Shown: one piece after another, positions 47,582-59,598 of the stretch
How positions within the stretch are numbered: the stretch's first letter is position 1
Layout of the letters: each line of letters starts with the position of its first letter
Translations under genes and position numbers: made by a program
DNA from: JAWKOK01 sp963698255
Lineage (GTDB): Bacteria > Chloroflexota > Anaerolineae > Caldilineales > Caldilineaceae
Direction: 5' to 3'
Length of the DNA: 64,000 bases
NCBI GenBank assembly: GCA_963698255.1
Contig: CAVOQD010000012.1
Span: 357,284-421,283, forward strand
The notes under the pieces: model-generated
The model's database searches: none
Seen by the model: only the letters and a program-made list of their open reading frames with translations
Told to the model about the DNA's origin: nothing

Positions 47582-48627
47582 CCACAGGAGCCGCCAAACA
47601 GCCAGTGAAGCGAGCAGCCAAGACCAATGCACTGGGTCTGGAGAAGAGCGACTACCGCGGCCGCCCATCCACGCTCTGCAAAGGATGCGGACACGACAGC
47701 ATCAGCCAGCGCATCATGACCGCGGCGTGGGAGCTGGGCCTGGATCAGAGCAAGATCATCAAGATGAGCGGTATCGGCTGCAGCAGCAAGACGCCGGCCT
47801 ATTTCCTGGGCGGAAGCTTCGGCTTCAACAGCGTTCATGGGCGCATGCCGGCCGTGGCCACCGGCGCCGTTGTGGGCAATCGATCGCTCAAGGCCATCGG
47901 CGTCAGCGGCGACGGCGACACTGCCTCCATCGGCGTCGGCCAGTTCAAACATGCCATGCGCCGCAACCTGCCATTGGTCTATATCGTTGAAAACAACGGT
48001 GTTTACGGCCTGACCAAGGGTCAGTTCAGCGCCACTGCCGACTATGGACAGGAACTCAAGTACGCGGGCATCAACGAGATGCCGCCGCTGGACATCTGCC
48101 TGGAGGCGTTGGCCGCCAACGCGACCTTTGTGGCACGCAGCTTCGCCGGCCATGCCAGCCAGGTGGAGACGCTGCTCAAGGCTGCGTTCAAGCATCGCGG
48201 CATCGCCGTCATCGACATCATCAGCCCATGTGTGACCTTCAACAACCACCACGCCTCGACCAAGAGCTACAGCTACGGCAAAGAACACGAGCTGCCGCTG
48301 CATGAACTCAGCTTCGTGCCGTCGTACGACGAGATCGAGATCGATGACTACGATGAGGAGCATGAGGTCGAACTGCATGACGGTTTCAAAATCGTTCTGA
48401 AATCGGTGGGTGAAGACTACGACCCGAGAAACAAACTCTTAGCCTACGAGACGCTCTCGCGTGCACGCAGCGACGGCAAGATGCTGACCGGCCTCTTCTA
48501 TCTCAACGAAGGCCAGCCGGACATGTACGAACTGCTCAACCTGGCCGATGAGCCGCTGGCCACCATGCCGGAAGAACTGTTGCGCCCCGGCAAGGAAGCG
48601 CTGGACGAGATCCTGGCGTCGCTGTAA
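47578..48627 (+). CDS. korB: 2-oxoacid:ferredoxin oxidoreductase, beta subunit
   Basis: Thiamine-binding subunit, 349 residues, intact. STLCKGCGHDSISQRIM opens with the CxGCG motif; IGCSSKTPAYFLGGSFGFNS, GRMPAVATGAVVGNRS and GVSGDGDTASIGVGQF (ThDP GDG) with ENNGVYGLTKGQ (N-N end of the motif) follow; ISPCVTFNNHH is also typical. No extra ferredoxin domain is present, so an external ferredoxin is needed. Starts inside the korA stop (ATGA). A strong bidirectional terminator ends the operon. Choice between 2-oxoglutarate and pyruvate is not secure; the two-subunit form favours the Kor-like enzymes. Confidence 0.93.
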   Translation: MTTGAAKQPVKRAAKTNALGLEKSDYRGRPSTLCKGCGHDSISQRIMTAAWELGLDQSKIIKMSGIGCSSKTPAYFLGGSFGFNSVHGRMPAVATGAVVGNRSLKAIGVSGDGDTASIGVGQFKHAMRRNLPLVYIVENNGVYGLTKGQFSATADYGQELKYAGINEMPPLDICLEALAANATFVARSFAGHASQVETLLKAAFKHRGIAVIDIISPCVTFNNHHASTKSYSYGKEHELPLHELSFVPSYDEIEIDDYDEEHEVELHDGFKIVLKSVGEDYDPRNKLLAYETLSRARSDGKMLTGLFYLNEGQPDMYELLNLADEPLATMPEELLRPGKEALDEILASL

Positions 48628-48683
48628 CGTCGCTTCTGGTCGCCATTCGAGCAATGGTTGATCCAGAGAATCAACGATAGATC

Positions 48684-48729
48684 GAAAAAAGCGGGAGTGA
48701 AATCGTGTGATTTCACTCCCGCTTTTTTC
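48684..48729. terminator. Bidirectional intrinsic terminator
   Basis: Perfect 21-bp arms (GAAAAAAGCGGGAGTGAAATC part and its complement) around GTGT, with T runs on both strands. Separates korB from the convergent plsC. Confidence 0.93.
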
Positions 48730-48747
48730 ATCTGTCGTTGCCTCTAC

Positions 48748-49484
48748 CTACACTGACAAATGCTCATCCGGCAGTCGCGATGCTGGAGCCTCAGCGTAAA
48801 CACGCTCCTCATAGACACCGCGCTCCCCAGGCGGAAGCATTTTTGCAATCGCTATCATCATCTCATCGACCTGAGACGAGAGCGTCTCCGCATCATTTGC
48901 GGCATCGTCGTTTGCAGTTTCCTCATAGCGGATCGGCGGGCCAAAACGAATGGTCACAGTCGGTTTGTTCCACTTCAACAGCCCCGGGATCAATGCCTGC
49001 GAATTGAGCACAACAGTCGGCACTACCGGCGCCCCGGCGGCCTTGGCAATACGCACGGCGCCCGATTTCCCGCTCTGGAGTTGGCCGGTGCGGCTCCGCG
49101 TGCCTTCCGGAAACATGCCCAGGATATTGCCGGCCTTCACCACGTCAATCGCAGTCTGCATGGCAGCCACATCGTGCTTGCCCCGTTCAATAGGGATGCC
49201 GCCAATGTTCGACATCAGCTTGCAGAGCACAATGTGCGTGTCGAAGATCTCGCTCTTGGCCAAGAAGTGAATCTGTCTCGGTGAGACAAGCCCCAGGACC
49301 ACATAGTCCGGCCCCATGGTGTGGTTGCTAGAGAGCACAAACCCCTCTCTTCGGAATGTTCTCCAATCCCTCGATCCGAAGCTTGCAGGAGAACGGGCGT
49401 AGCAGCCAGGCCAGCGTCCAGAGAAATTTCCAGAGCCAAGTTGAGTCCTTGGGCAATCGAAAGGGCATAGTTGAAGGCTTTCAT
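48748..49484 (-). CDS. plsC: 1-acyl-sn-glycerol-3-phosphate acyltransferase (frame interrupted twice)
   Basis: Lysophosphatidic-acid acyltransferase in phospholipid synthesis, about 243 residues. ATG 49484 begins KAFNYALSIAQGLNLALE; after a break near 49440 the membrane segment FLWTLAWLLRPFSCKL and RIEGLENIPKRGVC follow, and after a second near 49345 the catalytic VLSSNHTMGPDYVVLG (H-x4-D motif), FLAKSEIFDTHIV, GIPIERG, and GMFPEGTRSRTGQLQSGKSG (the EGTRS block). The C-terminal 40 residues are acidic. Each break is a single surplus base. It follows the unknown gene at 49531-51313 closely, so the two may be co-transcribed. Confidence 0.85.
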
Positions 49485-49530
49485 GTCTACAGATGAACCA
49501 TACATATGCATATGAGCGACGTAGATCCGG

Positions 49531-51313
49531 TCAAGCAGTGACGGCGCTCGAAACAGTCGAGGCCGTCTGCTTCCGGCGTTGACGCTCGATCTCGTTGGTC
49601 AGGATACGTCGCATGACCGCGACCGATGTGGCATAGGTTGCATCGACGCCGAAGTAGCTCAGGCTCTTGCTCAGCAGCATCTGACGCTTGCTGATCGGCG
49701 TGTCACTGGCGTAGTGGATCAGGCCGATGTCGTAGGGAGCGTTGATGAAGAGGTTGACGATCTCGTTGATTGGATAGCGCCGCGGATAGATATCCTCATA
49801 GACGGCGCTGAGATAGGGTCCGGCCTCCATCTCGATGTCGGTGTAGCCCTCTTCATAGAAGACATGCATAAATTCCCGGTTCTGCAAGAAGGTGCCGCGC
49901 ACGGTCACGGCCTTCTGGTTGTCAAAGACCGTGCCGAAGTTGAGATGCGACGACACATCCTGGGCCGTGAAGCAGTTGCGGAAGAGGTAGGAGTTGCGCG
50001 AGTGCTCATCATAGATCACATTGGGAATCATCACATCGCCGACGCGGCCGTTGAGCGTCGCAGCCTTGCCTAGGATATAGACGCCGAGAATGCGATCCAC
50101 AGCAGTGCTGATCTGGCTAAAAATGTGATAGGCGGCCATGCCCAGCGGGTAGTCGATGTTGAGGATCACCGCATCGCTGCGCCGCAGAAGATCCCACTCC
50201 TCGTCTGAAAAGATCTGCAGACGTGGATCGACGCGCCTGGCCCGCAGTCGATTCAACTGAATGGTCTGCGCCTCGACATCCAGGCAGTGGGGATCGGAGA
50301 TGCGCAACACACCGGCCTTGCGCTCGCGGCGGATGATGCGCTCCATGATCTCATCCGGCGAAGAGTGGTGGTTGGCATAGAGACGCATGACATAGTAGAG
50401 CAGGTTGCTCATGCTGCCGACATCGCCCTCAGCCATGTTGACCAACTCGCCCCGCAATCCCTCGGGATTGATTTCGTCTACATGGGCTCAGCAGTTCATC
50501 CTGGAGATCGTGGGCTGCGCCCGAGACCAGGTTGACCATGCTGTGCGCATTGCTGCTGACGAAATAGATCGGCCTGTTGACCAAGCTCAGTGAGGCGGTC
50601 GCCTGTTCAATCTTGCCCCACCAGTGCTGAACGCTGCGTCGATAGTCGCTCAGCCCGCTACCCAAGACGATCACACGCAGGTCAAGACGCTGCTCTGCAG
50701 CCCGCTGCAGATTCTGGAAGAGCATGTCGCCCGGCCAGATCTGCCCCAGCTTGCTGAAATCTTCGGCAGAGAGGCTGAGCGCCTCACGCATATCTTCCAG
50801 CAGCCCAATCGGCGCATAGCCATTGGACCCTTGGAAGGAACGAATTCGGCTGCCGATGTCGCTGCGGTTGAGCTTCTGATTGATCTTGTTCCACTCGATC
50901 TGATAGGCAGTCAACGCCGGGATGATGTCGTCAATGTCGCTGACGCTGGCAATATAGGCGGCCAGCAACTGCTGGTCTGCTTCAAAATAGAACTTGCGAC
51001 GCCGAGCCCGGGCCTTGACCGGCGGCCAGCTTTCGACCTGATAGCCGGCACGATTGAAGACATCCTCCATCTGGCCCAGAATCATCAACGACGTTTGGGG
51101 CAGGCAATCGGGCAGGCGCATGGCCGCGTAGACCAGAGCAGAGACATCCAGTTCAATGCTGGCTGCGCGGTAATGGAGGTTCGAGTTCATTGCCGCATGG
51201 GTATCTTCCAGACTACGCACGCGGATCGGATCGCTGCTGCGCAGCAGCGAATAGTAGGTTCGGATGTAGAGTTCGATCTCTTCTTTATGACTTGCAGGTG
51301 TTGTTCGGTCCAT
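49531..51313 (-). CDS. Unknown protein of about 595 residues with nucleoside-phosphorylase-like features (frame interrupted once)
   Basis: I do not know a named family for this. ATG 51313 starts DRTTPASHKEEIELYIRTYY; the first 290 residues are helical (AASIELDVSALVYAAMRLPD; YFEADQQLLAAYIASVSDID) and end in YFVSSNAHSMVNLVSGAA. After a break near 50480 the second half has NIDYPLGMAAYHIFSQIS, GVYILGKAATLNGRVGDVMI, YDEHSRNSYLFRN, FGTVFDNQKAVTVRGTFLQN and EGYTDIEMEAGPYLSAVYED. GRVGDVMIPN with a later EMEAGPY recalls nucleoside phosphorylases and AMP nucleosidase, where VGDVVIP and EMEA are active-site marks. I infer a distant nucleosidase-like fold; no signal peptide or membrane segment is seen. 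Confidence 0.65.
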
Positions 51314-51468
51314 ATTGGTTCCAATGTTCGAGTTGATGTTCAACGGAAATTCGCAGCGAACTGACAGTCGTTCACGGCGATATATTTCTCACCATACCAC
51401 TTCAAAATTAACGCGGGATTAAGGCCCATCCGCTTCATCAGTAATGTCACTAGATTGCGCCGCAGCTG

Positions 51469-52322
51469 TCAATCAAAGAACGATAGCTGCCCTTCCGGCG
51501 GCGGAGCGGGCGGCGACCAACTTGGGAGATCCAACGAACCACGCAGAATCGTCTCAAGGCGGCGAACGCTGGCCGGCGAATGCCCTTCATACGGATTGTG
51601 CATGTAGCCGTAGACATCTACATCAGCGGCATTCAGAGCAACGATGCGCGCTGCCCAACGAACAAGATCGTCATCGCGTGGGTTGGTCAGGTCACGGTCA
51701 CCCGATGGACCATTCTTGTCATCGCCGATCCAGCGGATCACCACGAAATTGGGTCGCATTGCCGGCATCGACCAGATCCATCCAGACAGGGAAGAGGTCG
51801 GGCGTATTCACCCGGTCAACAAGCACGAGCGAAAGTCCTCGCTGTGCCAGAAAGGCAGCGAAAGCGGGCGTCATCAGATCGATCGAGCGGACCTCAACCG
51901 CGATGGGGAGGTCGCCGGCTTCTTCGGCAAGCCAGTCCAGATAGTCGGCAAGATCGCGTCCATGCGCCGAGCGAGTGAAGCTGGCCGGAAACTGCAGAAA
52001 GGCCGGCGCTCGTTTATCGCCCAGCATGCGCAGTATCTCCAAGAAAGGCCCGGCTCTCATCTCGACAATCGACCAGCCGTTTCTCGTGGGTGATGATGCG
52101 CGGAAATTTGAGACAGAAGCTGAACCCATCCGGCACGCTCTCGACCCAGCGCTGCACTGTTGATGCTCTCGGAATGGCGTAGAATGTCGTGTTCACCTCG
52201 ACTGTGGGCAGGGACCGCGCATAGTGGGTCAGATAATCTCTGGACCTACACTCCTCCGGATAGAACACGCCACGCCATGCATCAAATTGCCATGACGAAG
52301 TGCCCAGCGCAATTTTTGCCAT
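51469..52322 (-). CDS. DUF72 family protein, YecE-like (frame interrupted twice)
   Basis: TIM-barrel-like protein of about 280 residues. LGTSSWQFDAWRGVFYPEEC and YARSLPTVEVNTTFYAIPRA are the family opening; then GFSFCLKFPRIITHEKRL, and after a break near 52080 FLEILRMLGDKRAPAFLQFP and GDLPIAVEVRSIDLMTPAFA, then after one near 51745 RPNFVVIRWIGDDKNGP and DVDVYGYMHNPYEGHSPASV. All blocks occur in their usual order. Function of DUF72 is not established. Start ATG 52322. Monocistronic. Confidence 0.82.
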
Positions 52323-52700
52323 ACCTCACCGCTCTGCCATCCCGCCCGTCAACAGCCGACACATCTGCCATTCTACCACCATGGACGATTCAGTCTCACA
52401 TTCTGTAGCTGCGCTGCGTCCCTCGGCAGCCGTCACCGGGCGATACGCTCCGCCCAATGGAGCGCCTTTTCAAGTCGCCACGGACAATTAGCCCAATCCC
52501 AAACCCGACGTACATGGTCACACGCACAGCGCGCACACACACAGAACAGGTCGATATTGTGCAAATTGTACATTGAATTAGTGGATCCGTGGCAGGTACT
52601 ATTGTCCACGAGCGCTTGTGAAGGCTTTCGCAGGCGTGAAATCATCTTGACCGAAAGACCGAAGGGTTTGTCAATGTTTTCATTAGGAGGAACCAAACCG
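52323..52700. other. 378-base divergent gap upstream of the ammonium transporter
   Basis: Should hold both promoters. I see TTGTGCAAATTGTACA near 52556 (a dyad) and GTGGATCC-x-CCACGAGC pairing at 52581-52612, but no clear -35/-10 pair and no gene. Confidence 0.35.
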
Positions 52701-54024
<1,324 letters not shown>

Positions 54025-54049
54025 GGCTATCCGGTTTGACAATTTCTTC

Positions 54050-54081
54050 GGGGTGACGGCTATTAGCCGTCACCCCTTTTT
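54050..54081 (+). terminator. Intrinsic terminator after amt
   Basis: GGGGTGACGGC / GCCGTCACCCC (54050-54060, 54066-54076) around TATTA, then TTTTT. Confidence 0.92.
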
Positions 54082-54119
54082 GATTGGATTGAACGCCTCT
54101 TGCCTGTGCAGACTGCACA

Positions 54120-54148
54120 TTGCCAAACCAACTCCTCTTGGCTATAAT
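54120..54148 (+). promoter_or_regulatory. Promoter of the Ser/Thr kinase gene
   Basis: TTGCCA (54120-54125), 17 bases, TATAAT (54143-54148); the ATG follows after 47 bases. Confidence 0.6.
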
Positions 54149-54195
54149 GCACAACCAAATTCTCTTCCGCAACTGCACACGGTCGGGTCAATCAG

Positions 54196-55101
54196 ATGGC
54201 ACTATCACAGCCATACGGCAGTGCATCGCCGCACATCAGCTACAATCGATTTGGTCCCTATCAGATTGACGGCGTCCTGGGGCAAGGCGCTGTGGCCATG
54301 GCCTATGCGGCCACCAGCCCACAGGGCCAGCCCCGCGTGCTCAAAGTACTCATGCGGCCGGCAGCAGCCCAGAAGCTGGTCCGGTTAGGCTTCGAACAGG
54401 AATATCGTGCGCTCTCGCGCTTGCGCCACCGCAATATCGTGCGCGCCTACGAGACCGGCGAAGTTGACGGCTATCTCTACACCGCGCTGGAGCGCATCAA
54501 CGGCGAAACGCTGGACGAGTTTCTCCTGCGGGCCAAGAAGATCGGCGAAGCGCCCGCCATCGGCATTGTGCGTCAGGTCGCCAGCGCGCTCGACTATCTT
54601 CACGCCGAGGGCTATGTCCACCGGGATGTGAAGCCGTCCAACATCCTGATGGCGCGCGACGGGCGAGCAGTGCTCTTCGACTTCGGCACCGTGCTGAACC
54701 TCAACGATCCGCCGCCTGAAGACACCATCGGCGTCTACGGAACACCGGCATTTCTGGCCCCCGAACAGATCAACAACTCCCCGATCGACGGCCGCGCCGA
54801 CCTCTATGCGTTGGGCATCATCCTCTACCGCATGGTCAGCGGACGCAAGCCATTCTACGGCGGTCGTTCTGAAGTATTGGACGCCCATCTCAACCAGACG
54901 CCGCCGCCGCCCTCTGAGTTCGCCCATGTTTCGCCGGATTTGGAGCGAATCATCCTCAAAAGCATCGCAAAGGATCCCAACGACCGCTATCAGACCGGCA
55001 ACGAGTTGATCGCCGCCTTGGAAAACATCGACCCGGCACCCGAGCCCGAAAAAGTTGAATTGGGCCAGCGTATCCGCAGGTTGTTCGGAGCAGGGCAGTA
55101 A
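54196..55101 (+). CDS. Serine/threonine protein kinase (PknB type, soluble)
   Basis: Hanks-type kinase of 301 residues, complete catalytic domain and little else. Glycine loop GVLGQGAVAMAYAA (residues 26-39), ATP lysine K50, catalytic HRDVKPSN (142-149), DFG (162-164), activation segment and APE (188-190), DLYALGIILYRMVSGRKPF. No membrane anchor or PASTA/sensor domain follows; it ends EKVELGQRIRRLFGAGQ. No substrate or phosphatase gene is adjacent. The last ~145 bases overlap in antisense the frame of the transposase-like gene on the other strand. Confidence 0.92.
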   Translation: MALSQPYGSASPHISYNRFGPYQIDGVLGQGAVAMAYAATSPQGQPRVLKVLMRPAAAQKLVRLGFEQEYRALSRLRHRNIVRAYETGEVDGYLYTALERINGETLDEFLLRAKKIGEAPAIGIVRQVASALDYLHAEGYVHRDVKPSNILMARDGRAVLFDFGTVLNLNDPPPEDTIGVYGTPAFLAPEQINNSPIDGRADLYALGIILYRMVSGRKPFYGGRSEVLDAHLNQTPPPPSEFAHVSPDLERIILKSIAKDPNDRYQTGNELIAALENIDPAPEPEKVELGQRIRRLFGAGQ

Positions 55102-55627
55102 GGCAGACAGGGCGGTTCAGTCGAAGATCAGAGCCCGCATCCATGGTCAACATCTCGTTGAGCCAAGCCTGGTTGTCGATATAGAACCCCTGGTGAGATT
55201 CCTGCGCGGCCGGAGCGGGATCGCCGTGGGTGCGTTCGAGAATGGGAATGGTTGTCCCCGCAGCGTGATGGCAGGCCTGCTGGTTGACGTAGGCGATCAC
55301 ATTGGGCAGGCGTCGCCGATCAAATGAGTGGATGCCGTAGGACTCGTGCCAGGTGAAACGCTCCGGCATGACTTCCTGACGATTGACCTGCCCCGACGAC
55401 CAACTCTTGACCTGCCCCACAAAGACCGATATCGCCATCTGGGGCGGAATCGCGGCGGCAATGTGCACATGGTCCGCCATCCCGCCGACAGCGTAGAGCA
55501 TCCCGCCCAGCGACTGCACTCGATCCCGGATCAACTGATGCACCAGCGGCACGTACTCCTCGGTCAGCAAAGGCCTGAAACCGTTGGTCGGCCACACACA
55601 GTGGTAGAAGAGCTGCCAATACGCCAT
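54956..55627 (-). mobile_element. IS200-like / REP-associated tyrosine transposase gene, 3' end overlapping the kinase gene
   Basis: Y1 (HUH) transposase of the IS200/RAYT class. MAYWQLFYHCVWPTNGFRPL is the usual opening, DHVHIAAAIPP holds the HUH-type histidines, and NVIAYVNQQACHH carries the catalytic tyrosine. GGAGA precedes ATG 55627. After about residue 165 (FYIDNQAWLNEM) similarity fades and the frame runs on against the end of the kinase gene, so the native C-terminus may have been cut. No typical IS200 ends or target are visible; an eight-bp stem with (GTTCTC)3 in its loop lies just upstream. RAYT proteins move REP palindromes, and this window is rich in palindromes. Confidence 0.75.
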
Positions 55628-55658
55628 GATCGGGTCTCCTCGCAGGACTCGCCCCTAT

Positions 55659-55700
55659 GTGCTTGTTCCCGTTCTCGTTCTCGTTCTCGATGACAAGCAC
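55659..55700. repeat. Hairpin with GTTCTC tandem repeat
   Basis: GTGCTTGT (55659-55666) and ACAAGCAC (55693-55700) enclose three tandem GTTCTC units. Upstream of the transposase gene. Confidence 0.5.
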
Positions 55701-55765
55701 GAGTAGGAAGGCCTTCAGTGTAGAGGATTTTCCCGGAAATGAAAACCAGATGAAAAACGATCGTC

Positions 55766-55820
55766 TTCAAAACGAAAAGTCCCCGGCACTTCGGAAGTGC
55801 CGGGGACTTTTCGTTTTGAA
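55766..55820. terminator. Bidirectional intrinsic terminator
   Basis: Long near-perfect palindrome, TTCAAAACGAAAAGTCCCC and GGCACTTC with complement up to 55820; T runs on both strands. It lies 18 bases beyond the sdhB stop codon and ends the sdh transcript. Confidence 0.9.
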
Positions 55821-55837
55821 CAAACTCGACTCTCGAA

Positions 55838-56593
55838 CTAACGCTTGCCCGCTCGTCGTAACGATCCGAGAATCACGTCGCGATTCATCATGCTGATGAA
55901 TTCGATGCTGATCTCCTTGGGGCAGACCGCCTCGCACTCGCGAATGTTGGTGCATCCGCCAAAGCCTTCGGCGTCCATCTGGCCGACCATGAGCATGGCC
56001 CGGTCGTAGCGCTCTTCCTTGCCCTGGGGCAACGAGGAGAGATGGCCGACTTTGGCTGAGGTGAAGAGCATGGCCGACGAGTTGGGACAGGCGGCCACGC
56101 AGGCGCCGCAGCCGATGCAGGAGGCCGCGTCCATGGACTTGTCGGCATCCGGCTTGGGAATCAGGATGTTGTTGGCATCCTGGGCGCTGCCTGTGCCGAC
56201 GGAGATATAGCCGCCCGTCTGCATGATGCGATCGAACGATGTTCGATCGACCACCAGATCTTTGATGACCGGGAAGGCCGTCGCACGCCACGGCTCCACC
56301 GAGATGGTATCGCCGTCCGAGAACTCGCGCATGTGCAACTGGCAGGTCGTGATCGCCTTCTTGGGCCCATGGGCGACACCGGCAATGACCATGCCGCAGG
56401 TGCCGCAGATGCCCTCGCGGCAGTCGTGGTCGAAGGCGACCGGCTCCTCGCCTTTGTGGATCAGTTCCTCATTCAGCAGGTCGAGCATCTCCAAAAACGA
56501 GGAGTCGGGACTCACGTCGTCGATGGGGTATTCGACCATCTTCCCTTCTGCATCGCCGCTCTTCTGGCGCCAAATCTGCAATTTAAGTTTCAT
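55838..56593 (-). CDS. sdhB: Succinate dehydrogenase / fumarate reductase iron-sulfur subunit
   Basis: Electron-transfer subunit, 251 residues, intact. The [2Fe-2S] ligands are in CREGICGTCG (C58, C63, C66) with C84; the [4Fe-4S] and [3Fe-4S] centres are bound by CIGCGACVAACP and CTNIRECEAVCP. ATG 56593 starts the conserved KLKLQIWRQ; the in-frame upstream stretch is not coding. Third gene of sdhC-sdhA-sdhB. The order and the b-type anchor of sdhC match the B. subtilis-like (type B) enzymes that reduce menaquinone. Confidence 0.94.
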   Translation of the reverse strand: MKLKLQIWRQKSGDAEGKMVEYPIDDVSPDSSFLEMLDLLNEELIHKGEEPVAFDHDCREGICGTCGMVIAGVAHGPKKAITTCQLHMREFSDGDTISVEPWRATAFPVIKDLVVDRTSFDRIMQTGGYISVGTGSAQDANNILIPKPDADKSMDAASCIGCGACVAACPNSSAMLFTSAKVGHLSSLPQGKEERYDRAMLMVGQMDAEGFGGCTNIRECEAVCPKEISIEFISMMNRDVILGSLRRAGKR

Positions 56594-56733
56594 GTTGATT
56601 TTCGCTCCCTGGCTATTCCGTCCTACTGCGTTTCGATACCGTTGGCCCATCGGTCGCATTCTGTGAGACACGCTGCATGATCTTGGGAAGGGAGTCCCGC
56701 TGCACAGATATCGACAGTCGATGGGCGATGCGC

Positions 56734-58697
<1,964 letters not shown>

Positions 58698-58717
58698 GGT
58701 TGCAAGAATCTCCCCAA

Positions 58718-59414
58718 CTATTGCAGTACGCCGAACAGAACGGCGAGCGGTACGGCAGCGAAGCCGAGTGTGATAACCAGAGCCAGAAGCAGACCGAAGA
58801 TGCGCACGACCTTGTCATACTTCTGATTGAGAATACCCAGCGTCTGAACCAGACTCCAGTTGCCGTGGTAAAGGTGGAAGCCAAGCGCAACCAGAGCGAT
58901 CAGATAGACGAGCACAACCAGCGGGTTCTGGAAGCTTGAAATGACATTCAAATAGGGCGTGCTGCCGGTCAAAATCCGGGCTTAACGCCTGCACGCCCCA
59001 GGTCAGGTCGGCCAGGTGGAACAGAATGAAGAGCAGAATCACTGTGCCGCCGTAGCGCATGGTGATCGATGCGTAGTTGGCCGCGACCGTGCGCTTGACC
59101 TCGTACTTGGTCGACCGCGCTTTCTGTGCTTGGCGCGTCAATGAGATGGCCGCCCACACATGCAATATCAGCGCTACAACGACGACAATGCGCAGCAGCG
59201 TCAGCAAGTGCAGATGGCCGAACACCGGTGCGCCCAGTTCGCGCAGCGCTTCTGCATAGTGGTTGAAGTACGCTGCGCCCATGAACATTTTGAGATTGCC
59301 GTACATGTGGAAAAAGACGAAGCCGATCCAGACAAGCCCGGTCAACGCCATGATCACCTTTTTGGCGATCGTTGTGAGATGGGGGGACCAACTCGGTGAC
59401 TGTGTGGCCTCCAT
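58718..59414 (-). CDS. sdhC: Succinate dehydrogenase cytochrome b558 subunit (frame interrupted once)
   Basis: Membrane anchor with two b hemes, five helices, about 230 residues. Opens KVIMALTGLVWIGFVFFHMY, GNLKMF (heme histidine); LRIVVVVALILHVWAAISL; VILLFILFHLADLTWGVQAL; after a break near 58975 NPLVVLVYLIALVALGFHLY and GLLLALVITLGFAAVPLA. AGGAGG lies nine bases before ATG 59414. First gene of the sdhCAB operon; the single fused anchor indicates a type B, menaquinone-reactive enzyme. Confidence 0.9.
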
Positions 59415-59598
59415 ATGGAACTACCTCCTAGTCGTAGTAAAAGAAACGATAATGGCCGTAACAAACAGATATGAGAGGATGCGGTCCATCGCCGTGCTAT
59501 TCTAATACAGTTCACCTCCGAGCGACAATCAACGCACCAATTTGTGCGCTTTTTCACGAACAGCCGTCTTCACGTCCGGCCGATCCATTCGCCGCTCA

